A stretch of DNA of 64,000 nt from SG8-30 sp963715485 (GTDB lineage Bacteria; Pseudomonadota; Gammaproteobacteria; Steroidobacterales; Steroidobacteraceae), in contig OY970244.1 in assembly GCA_963715485.1 (NCBI GenBank), positions 868,001-932,000 of the forward strand, in the 5' to 3' direction. Shown here piece after piece: positions 44,468 to 54,357 of the stretch (positions are counted from its first letter, which is position 1; the number at the start of each line of letters is the position of its first letter). The translations under genes and the position numbers were made by a program. The notes beneath the pieces are model-generated. The model did no database searches, was not told the origin of the DNA, and was given only the letters and a program-made list of their open reading frames with translations.

Positions 44468-46543
44468 ATGCCGGCGTCGTCACCGATGAAACGGCTGTAC
44501 TCCGCCCTGTGGCTGGCGCTCAGCCTGGCTGCCTTCGGTGGGACGGCGCTCGCGGCTGGCGGCGGCGCGGTTCTTTCCGATCCTGGCGCCCTGGCAGGCG
44601 GGCACTTCCACCCCAAGGGCAAGCCGCCCTCGACGTTCACCATCGAGCTGCAGGAGGGCCTGCGCGCCACGCTGCCTTTCGAGGACCGGCGTGATTTCGA
44701 CGAGGCGCGGCGCGGCTTCATCGCGGCACCCCCCTACAAGCAGATCATGGCCGAGGCCGGCAACGTCGCCTGGGACATGGGCAGCTACGAGTTCCTGTTG
44801 CAGGACAAGACCTTCGACAGCATCCATCCGTCGCTGCAGCGGCAGGCCCTCCTCAACATGGCCTACGGCCTGTACGAAGTGGTGCCCGGCAGGATCTACC
44901 AGGTTCGTGGCTTCGACCTCGCCAACATCAGCTTCATCAAGGGCGACACGGGCTGGATCGTGTTCGACGTGCTGACCGCCAGGGAAACGGCTGCGGCGGC
45001 GCTCAAGTTCATCAACCAGCAACTCGGCGAGCGCCCGGTCGTCGCGGTCGTCTATTCGCATTCGCACGCAGACCACTTCGGTGGTGTCCGCGGCATCGTG
45101 GACGAGGCCGACGTCAAGAGTGGCAAGGTGCCGATCATCGCGCCGGTCGGATTCATGCACCATGCCGTCTCTGAAAATGTCTATGCCGGCAACGCGATGA
45201 CGCGCCGCCTGTACTACCAGTATGGCGTGCTGCTGCCCCGGAGCCCCTTCGGACATGTGGACCAGTCAATCGGCAAGAATATCGCGGCCGGCACGCTTGG
45301 ACTGATTCCGCCAACGCGTGTCGTAGACAAGGACATCGAGCAGATCACCATCGACGGCGTCGTGATGGTGTTCCAGAACACGCCGGGCACCGAAGCGCCG
45401 GCCGAGATGAATACCTGGTTCCCCCAGTTCAAGACGTTCTGGGCGGCCGAAAACATCACCGGCACCATCCACAACATCTACACCTTGCGTGGGGCACTCG
45501 TCCGCGACGCGCTCGAGTGGTCCAAGAAGATCAACGAAGCGCTGTACCTGTTCGGCCAGGATGCCGACGTGATGCTTTCGTCGCACAGCTGGCCGCGCTG
45601 GGGCAATGCCCGCATCCAGGAAGTCATGCGCGCGCAACGGGATACCTACGCGCACCTGAACAACGAGGTGCTGCACCTGGCCAACCAGGGCGTGACCATC
45701 AACCAGGTACACAACGTCTACAAGCTGCCCGACAGCCTGCGCCGGCAGTGGGCCGCGCACAGTTATCATGGCTCGGAAGCGCACAATTCCCGTGCCGTGA
45801 TTAACCGCTATCTCGGCTACTGGGACGCCAATCCGGCCACGCTGATTCCGCTTTCACCCGAGGACTCCGCGCCCCTGTATGTCGAGATGATGGGCGGTGC
45901 CCAGCCGATCCTTGCCAGGGGCCGTGCATTGTACGACCAGGGCAAGTACCGCCATGCCCAGGAGATCCTCAACAAGCTGGTGTATGCCGAGCCTGCCAAC
46001 CAGGAGGCGAAGGACCTGTTGGCCGATGTGTTCGAACAGATCGGCTACCAGCAGGAAAGCCCCAGCGTGCGCAACAGCTTCCTGGCTGGCGCCTTTGAGC
46101 TGCGCTCCGGTCTGCCGGGTGGAGTTGCCCCTTCGGCAGCCAGCCCGGACCTGGTGCGGGCCCTGACAACCGACCTGCTACTCGACTTCCTCGGTATCCG
46201 GCTGGACAGCCAGAAGGCGGAAGGGCATCACTTCGTCATCAACCTGGTAATACCGGACAACGGCGAGAAGTATGCCGTGGAGCTGAGCAACGGTGCGCTC
46301 ACCAACATCAAGGGCCAGCAGGCCAAGGACCCCGACCTGACGATGACCATTAACCGGTCGGACCTCGATAGGGTCCTGACCGGCAGGGCCACGCTCGACC
46401 AGCTGGTCGCAAGCGGCGGCGCGAAGCTCGACGGCGAGGCCAGGGTTTTCGGCCAGCTGATGGCCATGATGGATACGTTCACACCGGATTTCGAGATCCT
46501 GCCGGGGACGAAGGCGGCCCCGGCAGCGTCCAGTAGCGGATGA
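44468..46543 (+). CDS. Alkyl sulfatase (SdsA1/BDS1-type metallo-beta-lactamase fold)
   Basis: A 691-residue exported enzyme. A signal peptide ends near ALAAGG (residue ~30; an alternative ATG at 44486 gives a neater one). The metallo-beta-lactamase domain has YSHSHADHFGGV (two-zinc motif), AENITGTIHNIYTLRG and SSHSWPRWGN. A helical dimerisation domain follows (residues ~440-540), then an SCP-2-like C-terminal domain (FVINLVIPDNGEKYAVELSNGALTNIKG...DGEARVFGQL). The family hydrolyses primary alkyl sulfates such as SDS to alcohol and sulfate. The divergent LysR gene is the likely regulator. Confidence 0.93.
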   Translation: MPASSPMKRLYSALWLALSLAAFGGTALAAGGGAVLSDPGALAGGHFHPKGKPPSTFTIELQEGLRATLPFEDRRDFDEARRGFIAAPPYKQIMAEAGNVAWDMGSYEFLLQDKTFDSIHPSLQRQALLNMAYGLYEVVPGRIYQVRGFDLANISFIKGDTGWIVFDVLTARETAAAALKFINQQLGERPVVAVVYSHSHADHFGGVRGIVDEADVKSGKVPIIAPVGFMHHAVSENVYAGNAMTRRLYYQYGVLLPRSPFGHVDQSIGKNIAAGTLGLIPPTRVVDKDIEQITIDGVVMVFQNTPGTEAPAEMNTWFPQFKTFWAAENITGTIHNIYTLRGALVRDALEWSKKINEALYLFGQDADVMLSSHSWPRWGNARIQEVMRAQRDTYAHLNNEVLHLANQGVTINQVHNVYKLPDSLRRQWAAHSYHGSEAHNSRAVINRYLGYWDANPATLIPLSPEDSAPLYVEMMGGAQPILARGRALYDQGKYRHAQEILNKLVYAEPANQEAKDLLADVFEQIGYQQESPSVRNSFLAGAFELRSGLPGGVAPSAASPDLVRALTTDLLLDFLGIRLDSQKAEGHHFVINLVIPDNGEKYAVELSNGALTNIKGQQAKDPDLTMTINRSDLDRVLTGRATLDQLVASGGAKLDGEARVFGQLMAMMDTFTPDFEILPGTKAAPAASSSG

Positions 46544-46637
46544 AATGCCGCGTACGCTGCTGGATGCAATATTGACTGACGAGTATTGACGCGGACTGAC
46601 TGACTTCGAGTTTTTTGAGCTGCAAGGAGCATTTTCA

Positions 46638-48245
46638 ATGAAGAAGCGAAACTACGGCCTGATGCGTGTCGCTGCCTTTACAGCGCTGGTGGCGCTGTGC
46701 GGCGTCGCCAACGCGCAGGCCGCACAGAAGCCAAACATCCTGGTGATGTTCGGCGATGACGTGGGTTACTGGAACGTCAGTGCCTACAACCAGGGGATGA
46801 TGGGCTACAAGACTCCCAACATCGACCGGATCGCCCGAGAAGGGGCGATGTTCACCGACGCCTATGCGCAGCAAAGCTGTACCGCTGGACGCGCAGCCTT
46901 CATCACCGGCCAGTCGCCCATCCGCACCGGCCTGTTGAAGGTCGGCCTGCCCGGTGCGCCTGAAGGGCTGTCCGACAAGGATCCGACGATTGCCACGCTG
47001 CTGAAGGCGCAGGGCTATGCGACCGGGCAGTTCGGCAAGAACCACCTCGGTGACCGCAACGAGCATTTTCCGACGGTGCACGGCTTCGACGAGTTCCAGG
47101 GCAATTTCTACCACCTCAATGCGGAGGAGGAGCCCGAGAGCCCCGACTACCCGAAGAACCCGGAATTCAAGGCCAAGTTCGGCCCGCGGGGCGTGTTCAA
47201 GTGCAAGGCAACCGACACCGACAGTACGCTTCCGGATGACCCGCGCTTCGGCAAGTGGGGCAAGCAGAGCTGCACCGATACCGGACCGCTGACCAAGAAG
47301 CGCATGGAGACGATCGACGAGGAGATCCTGGCGGCCACGCTGGACTTCATGGATCGCAATGCCAAGGCCGGCAAGCCGTTCTTCGCCTGGTTCAACACGT
47401 CGCGGATGCATATCTGGACGCATCTCAAGGCGGAATCGGAAGGCAAGACCGGCCTGGGCATCTATCCGGATGGCATGGTCGAGCACGACGGCCACATCGG
47501 TCAGTTGCTGAAGAAGCTCGAAGAGCTGGGTATCGCCGACAACACGATCGTGATCTGGACCACCGACAACGGTGCCGAGGCGATGAGCTGGCCGGATGCC
47601 GGTACGACGCCCTTCCGTGGCGAGAAGAACACCAACTGGGAGGGCGGCTACCGCGTGCCGTTGGTGATTCGCTGGCCTGGCACCGTCAAGCCGGGAAGCG
47701 TCTATAACGACATCATCTCGCACGAAGACTGGTTGCCGACGCTGCTGGCGGGTGTAGGCCAGAAGGATGTCAAGACATCGCTCGTGAAGGGCGCCAGTGT
47801 CGGGGGCAAGAGCTACAAGGTGCACCTCGACGGCTACGACTTCGGCCCGTACTTCCGCGGCGAGACCACGGAGGGGCCGCGCAAGGAGTTCTTCTACTGG
47901 ACCGACGACGGCGACGTCGCCGGCCTGCGCTACCAGCAGTGGAAGATTGCTTTCCTGGAACAGCGGGCGCACGGTTATGAAGTCTGGCAGGAGCCCCTGG
48001 TTCCGCTCAGGCTGCCGAAGCTGTTCAACCTGCGTACCGACCCGTTCGAGCGCGCAGACCACGAGGGTATCGATTACCCACGGTGGCGCCTCGAGCGTGC
48101 CTTCGTGCTGGTTCCGGCTCAGACGATCGTGGGCGGGTTCCTGCAGACGCTGCAGGAGTTCCCGCCGCGGCAGAAGCCGGGCAGCTTCAGCCTCGGTGAC
48201 GCCATGGACAAGATCCAGGCGGGTGCCAAGGGTGGCTCCAACTAG
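46638..48245 (+). CDS. Arylsulfatase, exported, formylglycine type
   Basis: A 535-residue sulfatase with a signal peptide (cut near ANAQA-AQ, residue ~28). The metal motif is NILVMFGDDVGYWN. The formylglycine motif is SCTAGRAAFITGQ with Cys81, a C-x-A-x-R form in place of the usual C-x-P-x-R. Further motifs are GKNHLGD, WTTDNGAEAMSWPD and EGGYRVPLVIRWPG. It cleaves aryl or similar sulfate esters in the periplasm. Cys81 must be converted to formylglycine by an FGE or anSME enzyme, not in this window. It follows the alkyl sulfatase by 94 bases on the same strand with AAGGAG before the ATG. Confidence 0.95.
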   Translation: MKKRNYGLMRVAAFTALVALCGVANAQAAQKPNILVMFGDDVGYWNVSAYNQGMMGYKTPNIDRIAREGAMFTDAYAQQSCTAGRAAFITGQSPIRTGLLKVGLPGAPEGLSDKDPTIATLLKAQGYATGQFGKNHLGDRNEHFPTVHGFDEFQGNFYHLNAEEEPESPDYPKNPEFKAKFGPRGVFKCKATDTDSTLPDDPRFGKWGKQSCTDTGPLTKKRMETIDEEILAATLDFMDRNAKAGKPFFAWFNTSRMHIWTHLKAESEGKTGLGIYPDGMVEHDGHIGQLLKKLEELGIADNTIVIWTTDNGAEAMSWPDAGTTPFRGEKNTNWEGGYRVPLVIRWPGTVKPGSVYNDIISHEDWLPTLLAGVGQKDVKTSLVKGASVGGKSYKVHLDGYDFGPYFRGETTEGPRKEFFYWTDDGDVAGLRYQQWKIAFLEQRAHGYEVWQEPLVPLRLPKLFNLRTDPFERADHEGIDYPRWRLERAFVLVPAQTIVGGFLQTLQEFPPRQKPGSFSLGDAMDKIQAGAKGGSN

Positions 48246-48287
48246 GCGCACACCTCGCGCCTGACTTCCGCCCGCGGCAGGAGATTC

Positions 48288-50825
48288 ATGATCAAGCCGC
48301 GGGCGGACCTTGACCTGGGCCGGACCAGCGTTGGCGCACCATCCAGTGCGCCAGCGTTGATCCGGCTTCTTCTTTTCCTGTCGGGCATGACGGCACTCGC
48401 TTTCCAGACGCTGTGGGTCAAGCAGCTGACGCTGGTGGTGGGGGTCGAGATCCTGGCGGTCTCCATTGGCGTCGCGGCGTTCTTCACTGGCCTGGCCGCT
48501 GGTGCGGCGGTGGTCGGCGTCCGGGTGGACGGCACGAACCGGCCGCTCCGCTGGTACGCAGCGCTGGAGTTGCTCGTCGCCGTACTGGGTGTGTCGACGA
48601 CGCTCCTGATGTCCTGGGCGCCGGCGGCCTTTGTCGCCATCCAGGCGCGATTCGGCTGGCTAGCGTGGTTCCTGCCTGGCCTGCTGGTCGCCGTACCGGC
48701 GTTCTTTATGGGTGGCACGCTGCCCGCGGCGAGCCGCGGATCGAAACCCGTGGATCTGGCCCTGGGCCGAGACGTCGGGTCGCTTTATGCCTGGAATACT
48801 GCGGGTGCGGTCCTGGGTGCGCTGTTGGCGCCATTTGCGCTGGTCCCCCTCCTCGGTGTGCGTGGTGCGGGCGCTGCAGCGGCAGTTGCCTGCGCGGCGA
48901 CCGCGGCTCTCGCCCTGGCGCTCGATCGCAGGACGGAAAGCCTTGCACCGATCTCACGGCCGGCGGAGCCCAGCAAGAGCAACTCGCGGTCCGTCCGGAT
49001 GGTCACGCTGGGACTCATCCTGTACGGCCTGGCCGGCGGCATCGCCATGGGTTACGAGGTGCTCTGGTCGCAGCTCGTCGCACCCTTCACAAGCACCCGT
49101 GGCGCAGCCTTTGCGGTGGTGCTGGCCGTGTATCTCGTCGGTCTCGCCGCCGGCAGTTCACTCTGGTCTCGCGTGGCGGACCGGGTCGTAGATCGCTGGG
49201 CCGCATTCGGCCTGCTCATAGCCATGGGCGGCGTCCTGGCCATACTGCCCTATGCCGTACTCGGCGGCTGGTTGCCGCAGGCCCAGGCTGCGCTCGGCCA
49301 GTGGATCGGCCGCGTTTCCGGATCCCATGCGCTGGGTATGTATGCGCGCTTCCTGCTGGCGGCGGCGGTCGTCGTGCTGCCCGCGACACTGGCGCTTGGC
49401 GCGGCGTTTCCAGCGGCGGTTCGCCTGACCGGCGATGCCGGCAATGCCGGCCGTTCCGTAGGCCGCGTCGCTGCCTGGAACATGGCGGGCGCAATCTCCG
49501 GCACGCTTGTCGTCGGCTTCGCAGCCGTGCCGCTATTGGGGCTCGCCAGGACCCTGTTCCTGCTCGCAATCCTGTCCGCTCTCATCGGCGCCGCCGCAGT
49601 GGCCACATCTCCCCTGCGGAGCAGCGGAACCGTCCTGGCCGGTAGCGCACTCCTGCTCGTCAGCCTGCTGGCCGCATTCGGTCTGCCGACCGACAAGCTC
49701 GGCAGGCTGCTTGCCGAGATCCGCGGCGGTAAGCTCGATTTCTACGAGGAGGGTGCGGGAGGAGCCGTCGCCGTCCTGGCGCAGGCCACGCCGGCCGGCG
49801 AGTTTCGCCGGCTGTACATCTCGGGCGTATCCAACTCCGGGGATTCGCTTGCGTCGCTGCGTTACATGCGCCTGCAGGCGCTGCTGCCGCTGATCATCCA
49901 TTCCGGGCAACCCCGCTCGGCGATGGTCATCGCGCTCGGTACCGGGATAACCTGTGGCGCGCTGCTGGCAGATAACAGCCTGAATCGCCGCAGCTGCGTC
50001 GAGCTGCTACCCGAAGTCATTTCGGCGGCGGAGCGGTTCAGCGGCAACTTCCACGTGACCCGCGATCCGCGTGTCGAGATCCGGGTCGCCGACGGCCGGC
50101 ACGAACTGCTGCGGCGCAACGAATCCTGGGACCTGATTACGCTCGAGCCGCCACCGCCCTCGGCGGCCGGCGTCGTCAATCTGTACTCGAGCGAGTTCTA
50201 CGAGCTGGCACGGCGACGCCTGGCACCCGGCGGCATGGTCGCGCAGTGGTGGCCGCTGCCAACCCAGAATCTCGAGGACTCGCAATCGCTGGTGCGCAGT
50301 TTCGTCGACGTGTTTCCGTACGTGACCGTCTGGACAACCGAGGTCCACGAGATGCTGCTGGTCGGGTCGATGCAGCCGATGCCGATCGACGTATCACGGG
50401 TCCGCGAGCGTTTCGCTGATCCGGACATCATGGCGGCGCTGAGTGCGGTGGGCATCGACTCGCCGGCAGCGCTGCTCGCCACCTGGGTCACCGATCGCAA
50501 CGGACTGCTGGCGTTTGTCGGCGAAGCGCTACCCGTGACCGACGACCGTCCGCGGATCGAAGTCGCGCCGTGGCTGCGCCCCGGCGAAATGGCTCGCATA
50601 CTGCCTGCCGTGCTCGAGACGACCTCCGATCCACCGCTATTGAACGCCGATGCGGAATTCGCGAGTGCGGTCGATCGTCACAGGGGTAATCTTGGCCTGC
50701 TGTTCCGTGCCCTTCAGGCATCTCTCGAGGGCGACCGCAGGACACAGGCCGAGAGCCTGCGGTTGCTGCGTGCGGCGGCGCCCGGGAACCCCTACTACGA
50801 ATGGATCGCCCCAGGCACGAAGTGA
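48288..50825 (+). CDS. Membrane-fused spermidine-synthase-like protein
   Basis: An 845-residue protein with 12-14 transmembrane helices (residues ~25-465, MFS/SpeE-membrane type: GMTALAFQTLWVKQL, FFMGGTLPAA, YAWNTAGAVLGALLAPFALVPLLG). A Rossmann methyltransferase-like domain follows (MVIALGTGITCGAL, VELLPEVISAAERF, EIRVADGRHELL, WDLITLEPPPPSAAGVVNLYS). The Asp that binds polyamine substrate in true spermidine synthases is replaced by a Pro-rich EPPPP stretch, so the reaction is uncertain. It lies 42 bases after the arylsulfatase and 17 bases before the phosphatase gene, evidently one operon. Confidence 0.85.
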   Translation: MIKPRADLDLGRTSVGAPSSAPALIRLLLFLSGMTALAFQTLWVKQLTLVVGVEILAVSIGVAAFFTGLAAGAAVVGVRVDGTNRPLRWYAALELLVAVLGVSTTLLMSWAPAAFVAIQARFGWLAWFLPGLLVAVPAFFMGGTLPAASRGSKPVDLALGRDVGSLYAWNTAGAVLGALLAPFALVPLLGVRGAGAAAAVACAATAALALALDRRTESLAPISRPAEPSKSNSRSVRMVTLGLILYGLAGGIAMGYEVLWSQLVAPFTSTRGAAFAVVLAVYLVGLAAGSSLWSRVADRVVDRWAAFGLLIAMGGVLAILPYAVLGGWLPQAQAALGQWIGRVSGSHALGMYARFLLAAAVVVLPATLALGAAFPAAVRLTGDAGNAGRSVGRVAAWNMAGAISGTLVVGFAAVPLLGLARTLFLLAILSALIGAAAVATSPLRSSGTVLAGSALLLVSLLAAFGLPTDKLGRLLAEIRGGKLDFYEEGAGGAVAVLAQATPAGEFRRLYISGVSNSGDSLASLRYMRLQALLPLIIHSGQPRSAMVIALGTGITCGALLADNSLNRRSCVELLPEVISAAERFSGNFHVTRDPRVEIRVADGRHELLRRNESWDLITLEPPPPSAAGVVNLYSSEFYELARRRLAPGGMVAQWWPLPTQNLEDSQSLVRSFVDVFPYVTVWTTEVHEMLLVGSMQPMPIDVSRVRERFADPDIMAALSAVGIDSPAALLATWVTDRNGLLAFVGEALPVTDDRPRIEVAPWLRPGEMARILPAVLETTSDPPLLNADAEFASAVDRHRGNLGLLFRALQASLEGDRRTQAESLRLLRAAAPGNPYYEWIAPGTK

Positions 50826-50842
50826 CATTTACCAAGGACACC

Positions 50843-52582
50843 ATGATGAAGCGTATTCAAGGAAGGACCCGCAGCAAGGCGCTGCCTCCCGCAGCAACGA
50901 TCCTGGCCCTGTCGATCCTTGCGGTCGTCGCGTTCATGCTGGCGCCTGCCAGCCGGGCCGCCACCCCACCGCCTCGCCTGGTCCTGCAGGTCACGGTCGA
51001 CCAGTTGCGCGGTGACCTGCCGGAACGCTTCCTTGCCGGGATGGGCGAGGGCGGCTTCCGCTACCTGCTCGACAACGGGGTCGTGTATGCGAACGCCCAT
51101 CATGCGCATGCCAATACCGAGACCATCGTGGGTCATGCCACCCTCGCCACTGGCGCACATCCTTCCGATCACGGCCTGGTCGGCAACGTGTGGTTCGACC
51201 GGGCGTCGGAGCAGCTGGTCTACAACGTGGAGGATGCCCGCTATCCGCTGCTAAGCGCGGGAGCGGACGTGGACCGGGCTACCGAGATCGACCCGACCCA
51301 GAAGGTAGCCAAGACCGACGGTCGTTCGCCCAGTGCGATTCTTGTCTCGACGTTCAGCGACGAGCTGGCGATCAGCACTGCCGGCAAGGCCAAGGTCTTC
51401 GCCGTCTCGGTCAAGGACCGGGGGGCGATCTCCATGGCCGGCCACGCCGGCAAGGCATTCTGGTTCTCCAAGCAGAAGGGCGAGTTCGTCACCAGCCGCT
51501 TCTACTACGACCGTTATCCGGAATGGGTGCAGGCATTCAACGCTACGCGCCCCGCGCAGCGCTATGCGAATACGCAGTGGGAACTGCTACGGCAACCCGC
51601 GGACTACCTGCTCGGCGACAAGGATGACCAGCCCTGGGAAACGGCGTTCGGTTCCTTTGGCCGGGTCTTCCCGCATCCTTACGGGCCGGGTGACGGCAAG
51701 TATTTTACGACGCTGTTGACCTTGAGCCCGGCCGGTGACGAGCTGACGCTCGATTTCGCCAGGCAGCTGGTCGAGAACGAAGCCATCGGCGCCGATGACG
51801 TGACCGACTACCTGTCCGTCAGCTTTTCCTCGACCGACTACGTCGGCCATCTGTTCGGTCCCTCGAGCCTGGAGGCAGAGGACAACCTGCTACGCCTCGA
51901 CCGCACGTTGGCCAGGCTGCTGGCCTTCGTGGATGAGAAAGTCGGCCTGAAGAATACGCTGATCGTGCTCTCCGCTGACCACGGCGGACCAGAAGTGCCT
52001 GGACAGCTCAACCAGTTTGGCATCGAGGCCGACTACGTGAATCCCGATGAGTGGGACAAGGCAGCCGGGATCGAGAGCCTCAAGAAGCGTTTCGGCATCG
52101 GCGGTGAACTGATCCAGAAGTTCTTCCCGCCCTATGTCTACCTGGATCGTGAGGTGATTCGTGAGCGCGGGCTGAGCCAGGCCGAGGTCGAACAGGCCGT
52201 GGCCGAGGAGATGATGAAGTTCAAGGGCGTGGCCCTGGCGGTCTCGAGCACGGCACTGATGGAAGGCCGCGTGCCGGACACGGCCATGACACGATCGATC
52301 CTGAACGGCCACAACCTGAAGCGGTCCGGCGACGTCTACGTGGTATTCGAGCCGCACTGGTTCATCAACGACTTCGACGGCCTGACTGTCGCGAGCACCC
52401 ACGGGTCGCCGTGGCAGTACGACAGCTTCGTGCCGGTCATTTTCGCGGGCGCGGGCCTGCAACCGCAGCGCGTCTACCGCGAAATCCAGACGATCGACGT
52501 GGCGCGGACACTTGCTGCCTGGACGGGCACCAAGCCGCCGTCTGCTGCGAGCGGACAGATCCTGGTCGAGGCGATGCACTGA
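50843..52582 (+). CDS. PafA-like alkaline phosphatase, exported
   Basis: A 579-residue alkaline-phosphatase-superfamily enzyme with a signal peptide (residues 1-37). PRLVLQVTVDQLRGD is the first metal-binding Asp. The catalytic segment NTETIVGHATLATGAHPSDHG carries the Thr nucleophile. FSSTDYVGHLFGP, VLSADHGG and STHGSPWQYDSFVP carry the remaining zinc ligands. These enzymes hydrolyse phosphomonoesters in the periplasm and are not inhibited by Pi in known PafA. ATG 50843 has AAGGA five bases upstream. It ends the apparent operon started by the sulfatases. Confidence 0.9.
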   Translation: MMKRIQGRTRSKALPPAATILALSILAVVAFMLAPASRAATPPPRLVLQVTVDQLRGDLPERFLAGMGEGGFRYLLDNGVVYANAHHAHANTETIVGHATLATGAHPSDHGLVGNVWFDRASEQLVYNVEDARYPLLSAGADVDRATEIDPTQKVAKTDGRSPSAILVSTFSDELAISTAGKAKVFAVSVKDRGAISMAGHAGKAFWFSKQKGEFVTSRFYYDRYPEWVQAFNATRPAQRYANTQWELLRQPADYLLGDKDDQPWETAFGSFGRVFPHPYGPGDGKYFTTLLTLSPAGDELTLDFARQLVENEAIGADDVTDYLSVSFSSTDYVGHLFGPSSLEAEDNLLRLDRTLARLLAFVDEKVGLKNTLIVLSADHGGPEVPGQLNQFGIEADYVNPDEWDKAAGIESLKKRFGIGGELIQKFFPPYVYLDREVIRERGLSQAEVEQAVAEEMMKFKGVALAVSSTALMEGRVPDTAMTRSILNGHNLKRSGDVYVVFEPHWFINDFDGLTVASTHGSPWQYDSFVPVIFAGAGLQPQRVYREIQTIDVARTLAAWTGTKPPSAASGQILVEAMH

Positions 52583-52653
52583 CCGGGGCGACTGTTGCGG
52601 TATCTCGGCGCAGGGTCTCGACCGGTCCTGAACTGACATAGCGAGTTGTGCGC

Positions 52654-54255
52654 ATGGCGACCTCAATGGACTACGACTGGTTGATCGTGGGCTCCGGATT
52701 CGGCGGCAGCGTCTCGGCGTTGCGCCTCGCCGAGAAGGGCTACCACGTGGCCGTCCTGGAGGCCGGCCGGCGTTTCCGCGACCAGGACTACGCGGAATCG
52801 ACGTGGGACCTGAGGCGCTTCCTGTGGGCACCGTTGCTGGGCCTGCGTGGCATTTTCCGGCTGACGCCGTTCAAGGACGTGTTCATCGCGAGCGGCTCCG
52901 CGGTCGGCGGGGGCAGCGTGGTCTACGCCAACACGCTCTACCGGGCCGCTCCCGAGTTCTTTACCAACCCGCAATGGCGCGAGCTGAACGATTGGGCGAC
53001 CGCCCTCGCTCCGCACTACGATACCGCCGAGCACATGCTCGGCGTCCAGGTTGTCGCGCGCGAGAGCGACTCGCAGCGGCTGTTGCGCGAAGTGGCGCGC
53101 CAGTTCGGCGTCGAAGACACTTTCACTCGCACACCGGTAGGCGTGTACTTCGGCAAGCCGGGCGAGACGGTTGCGGATCCTTACTTCGGTGGCGAGGGCC
53201 CTTCACGAACGGGCTGTACGTTCTGTGGCGCCTGCATGGTCGGCTGTCGCGAGGGCGCCAAGAACACGCTGGTCAAGAACTACCTGTGGTTTGCCGAGAA
53301 GCGTGGTGCGCGGGTGCTGCCCGAGCGCGAAGTTGTGGATATCCGTCCGCTGGGCAGCGGGGACGGCAGCGATGGCTATGTCGTCACCACCGAACGGCCG
53401 GGCGCGTGGTTTCGCAAGGACCGCAGGACCTTCACGACGCACGGCATCGTCGTGTCGGCCGGCGCGCTGGGCACCAACCAGCTGTTGGCGCGCTGCAAGC
53501 TGTCTGGCTCACTGCCCGCCATCAGCGACCGGCTCGGCCAGCTGGTGCGCACCAACAGCGAGTCGATCCTGGCGGTCACGCTGCCCGAGGGCATGGCCCG
53601 GCCGTGGAATGACGTCGCGATCAGCGCCAGCATCCACCCGAGGCCGGACACCCACATCGAGTTCGTGACCTATGGCCGGCACGGCGACTTCATGTCGCTG
53701 CTCTACACCTTGTTGACCGGCGACGGCAGCCGCCTCACCCGGCCCCTGATGTGGTTCGGCAACGTGCTGCGTCATCCGGTTACGTTCCTGAAGACCCTCT
53801 GGCCGGTGGGCTGGTCACGACGCACGGCGATCTTCCTGGTCATGCAGAGCCTGGACAACGCGATCGCGTTTCGCGCCAGGCGTGGGCTGTTCGGCGGCGT
53901 GTCGCTGACCACTGAGCAGGACCCGGAGAAACCCAACCCCACCTACATCGACGCTGGCCACCGGGCTGCCGAATGGCTGGCGCAGCATACCGGCGGCTAT
54001 GCGCAGAGCATGTTGCTGGAGGCCTGGGCTAACATCCCCACCACGGCGCACATCCTTGGTGGCGTCGTCATCGGACGCGACGCAAGCTCGGGTGTCGTTG
54101 ACGCGCACAGCCGACTGTTCGGCTACAGCAACTTCCTCGTCTGCGACGGCTCGACCGTGCCCGCCAACCCCGGCGTCAATCCGTCTCTCACCATTACCGC
54201 GATGACCGAGCACGCCATGAGCCATGTCCCGGTAGCGGATGCCGCGCCCGGTTGA
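52654..54255 (+). CDS. GMC-family oxidoreductase, cholesterol-oxidase-like
   Basis: A 533-residue FAD enzyme with a Rossmann start YDWLIVGSGFGGSVSALRLAEKGY, GSAVGGGSVVYANTL (FAD/active-site loop) and a C-terminal FLVCDGSTVPANPGVNPSLTITAMTEHAM, the usual cholesterol-oxidase/GMC end with the Asn-Pro active-site pair. A Cys cluster GCTFCGACMVGCREGAK near residue 190 is a feature of a GMC subgroup. No clear signal peptide is visible. ATG 52654 is preferred to a GTG two codons earlier; 52666 is also possible. The substrate could be a sterol or alcohol; unproven. Confidence 0.9.
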   Translation: MATSMDYDWLIVGSGFGGSVSALRLAEKGYHVAVLEAGRRFRDQDYAESTWDLRRFLWAPLLGLRGIFRLTPFKDVFIASGSAVGGGSVVYANTLYRAAPEFFTNPQWRELNDWATALAPHYDTAEHMLGVQVVARESDSQRLLREVARQFGVEDTFTRTPVGVYFGKPGETVADPYFGGEGPSRTGCTFCGACMVGCREGAKNTLVKNYLWFAEKRGARVLPEREVVDIRPLGSGDGSDGYVVTTERPGAWFRKDRRTFTTHGIVVSAGALGTNQLLARCKLSGSLPAISDRLGQLVRTNSESILAVTLPEGMARPWNDVAISASIHPRPDTHIEFVTYGRHGDFMSLLYTLLTGDGSRLTRPLMWFGNVLRHPVTFLKTLWPVGWSRRTAIFLVMQSLDNAIAFRARRGLFGGVSLTTEQDPEKPNPTYIDAGHRAAEWLAQHTGGYAQSMLLEAWANIPTTAHILGGVVIGRDASSGVVDAHSRLFGYSNFLVCDGSTVPANPGVNPSLTITAMTEHAMSHVPVADAAPG

Positions 54256-54357
54256 CGCCGGCCGAGTCAAACGGGTCGGCGCACGAAGACCCTGCCGGTG
54301 TGTGACAGCCCTTCGGGTCGGTGCTAGCGTGCTCTCTTATCGGCAGGAGACGGAGTC

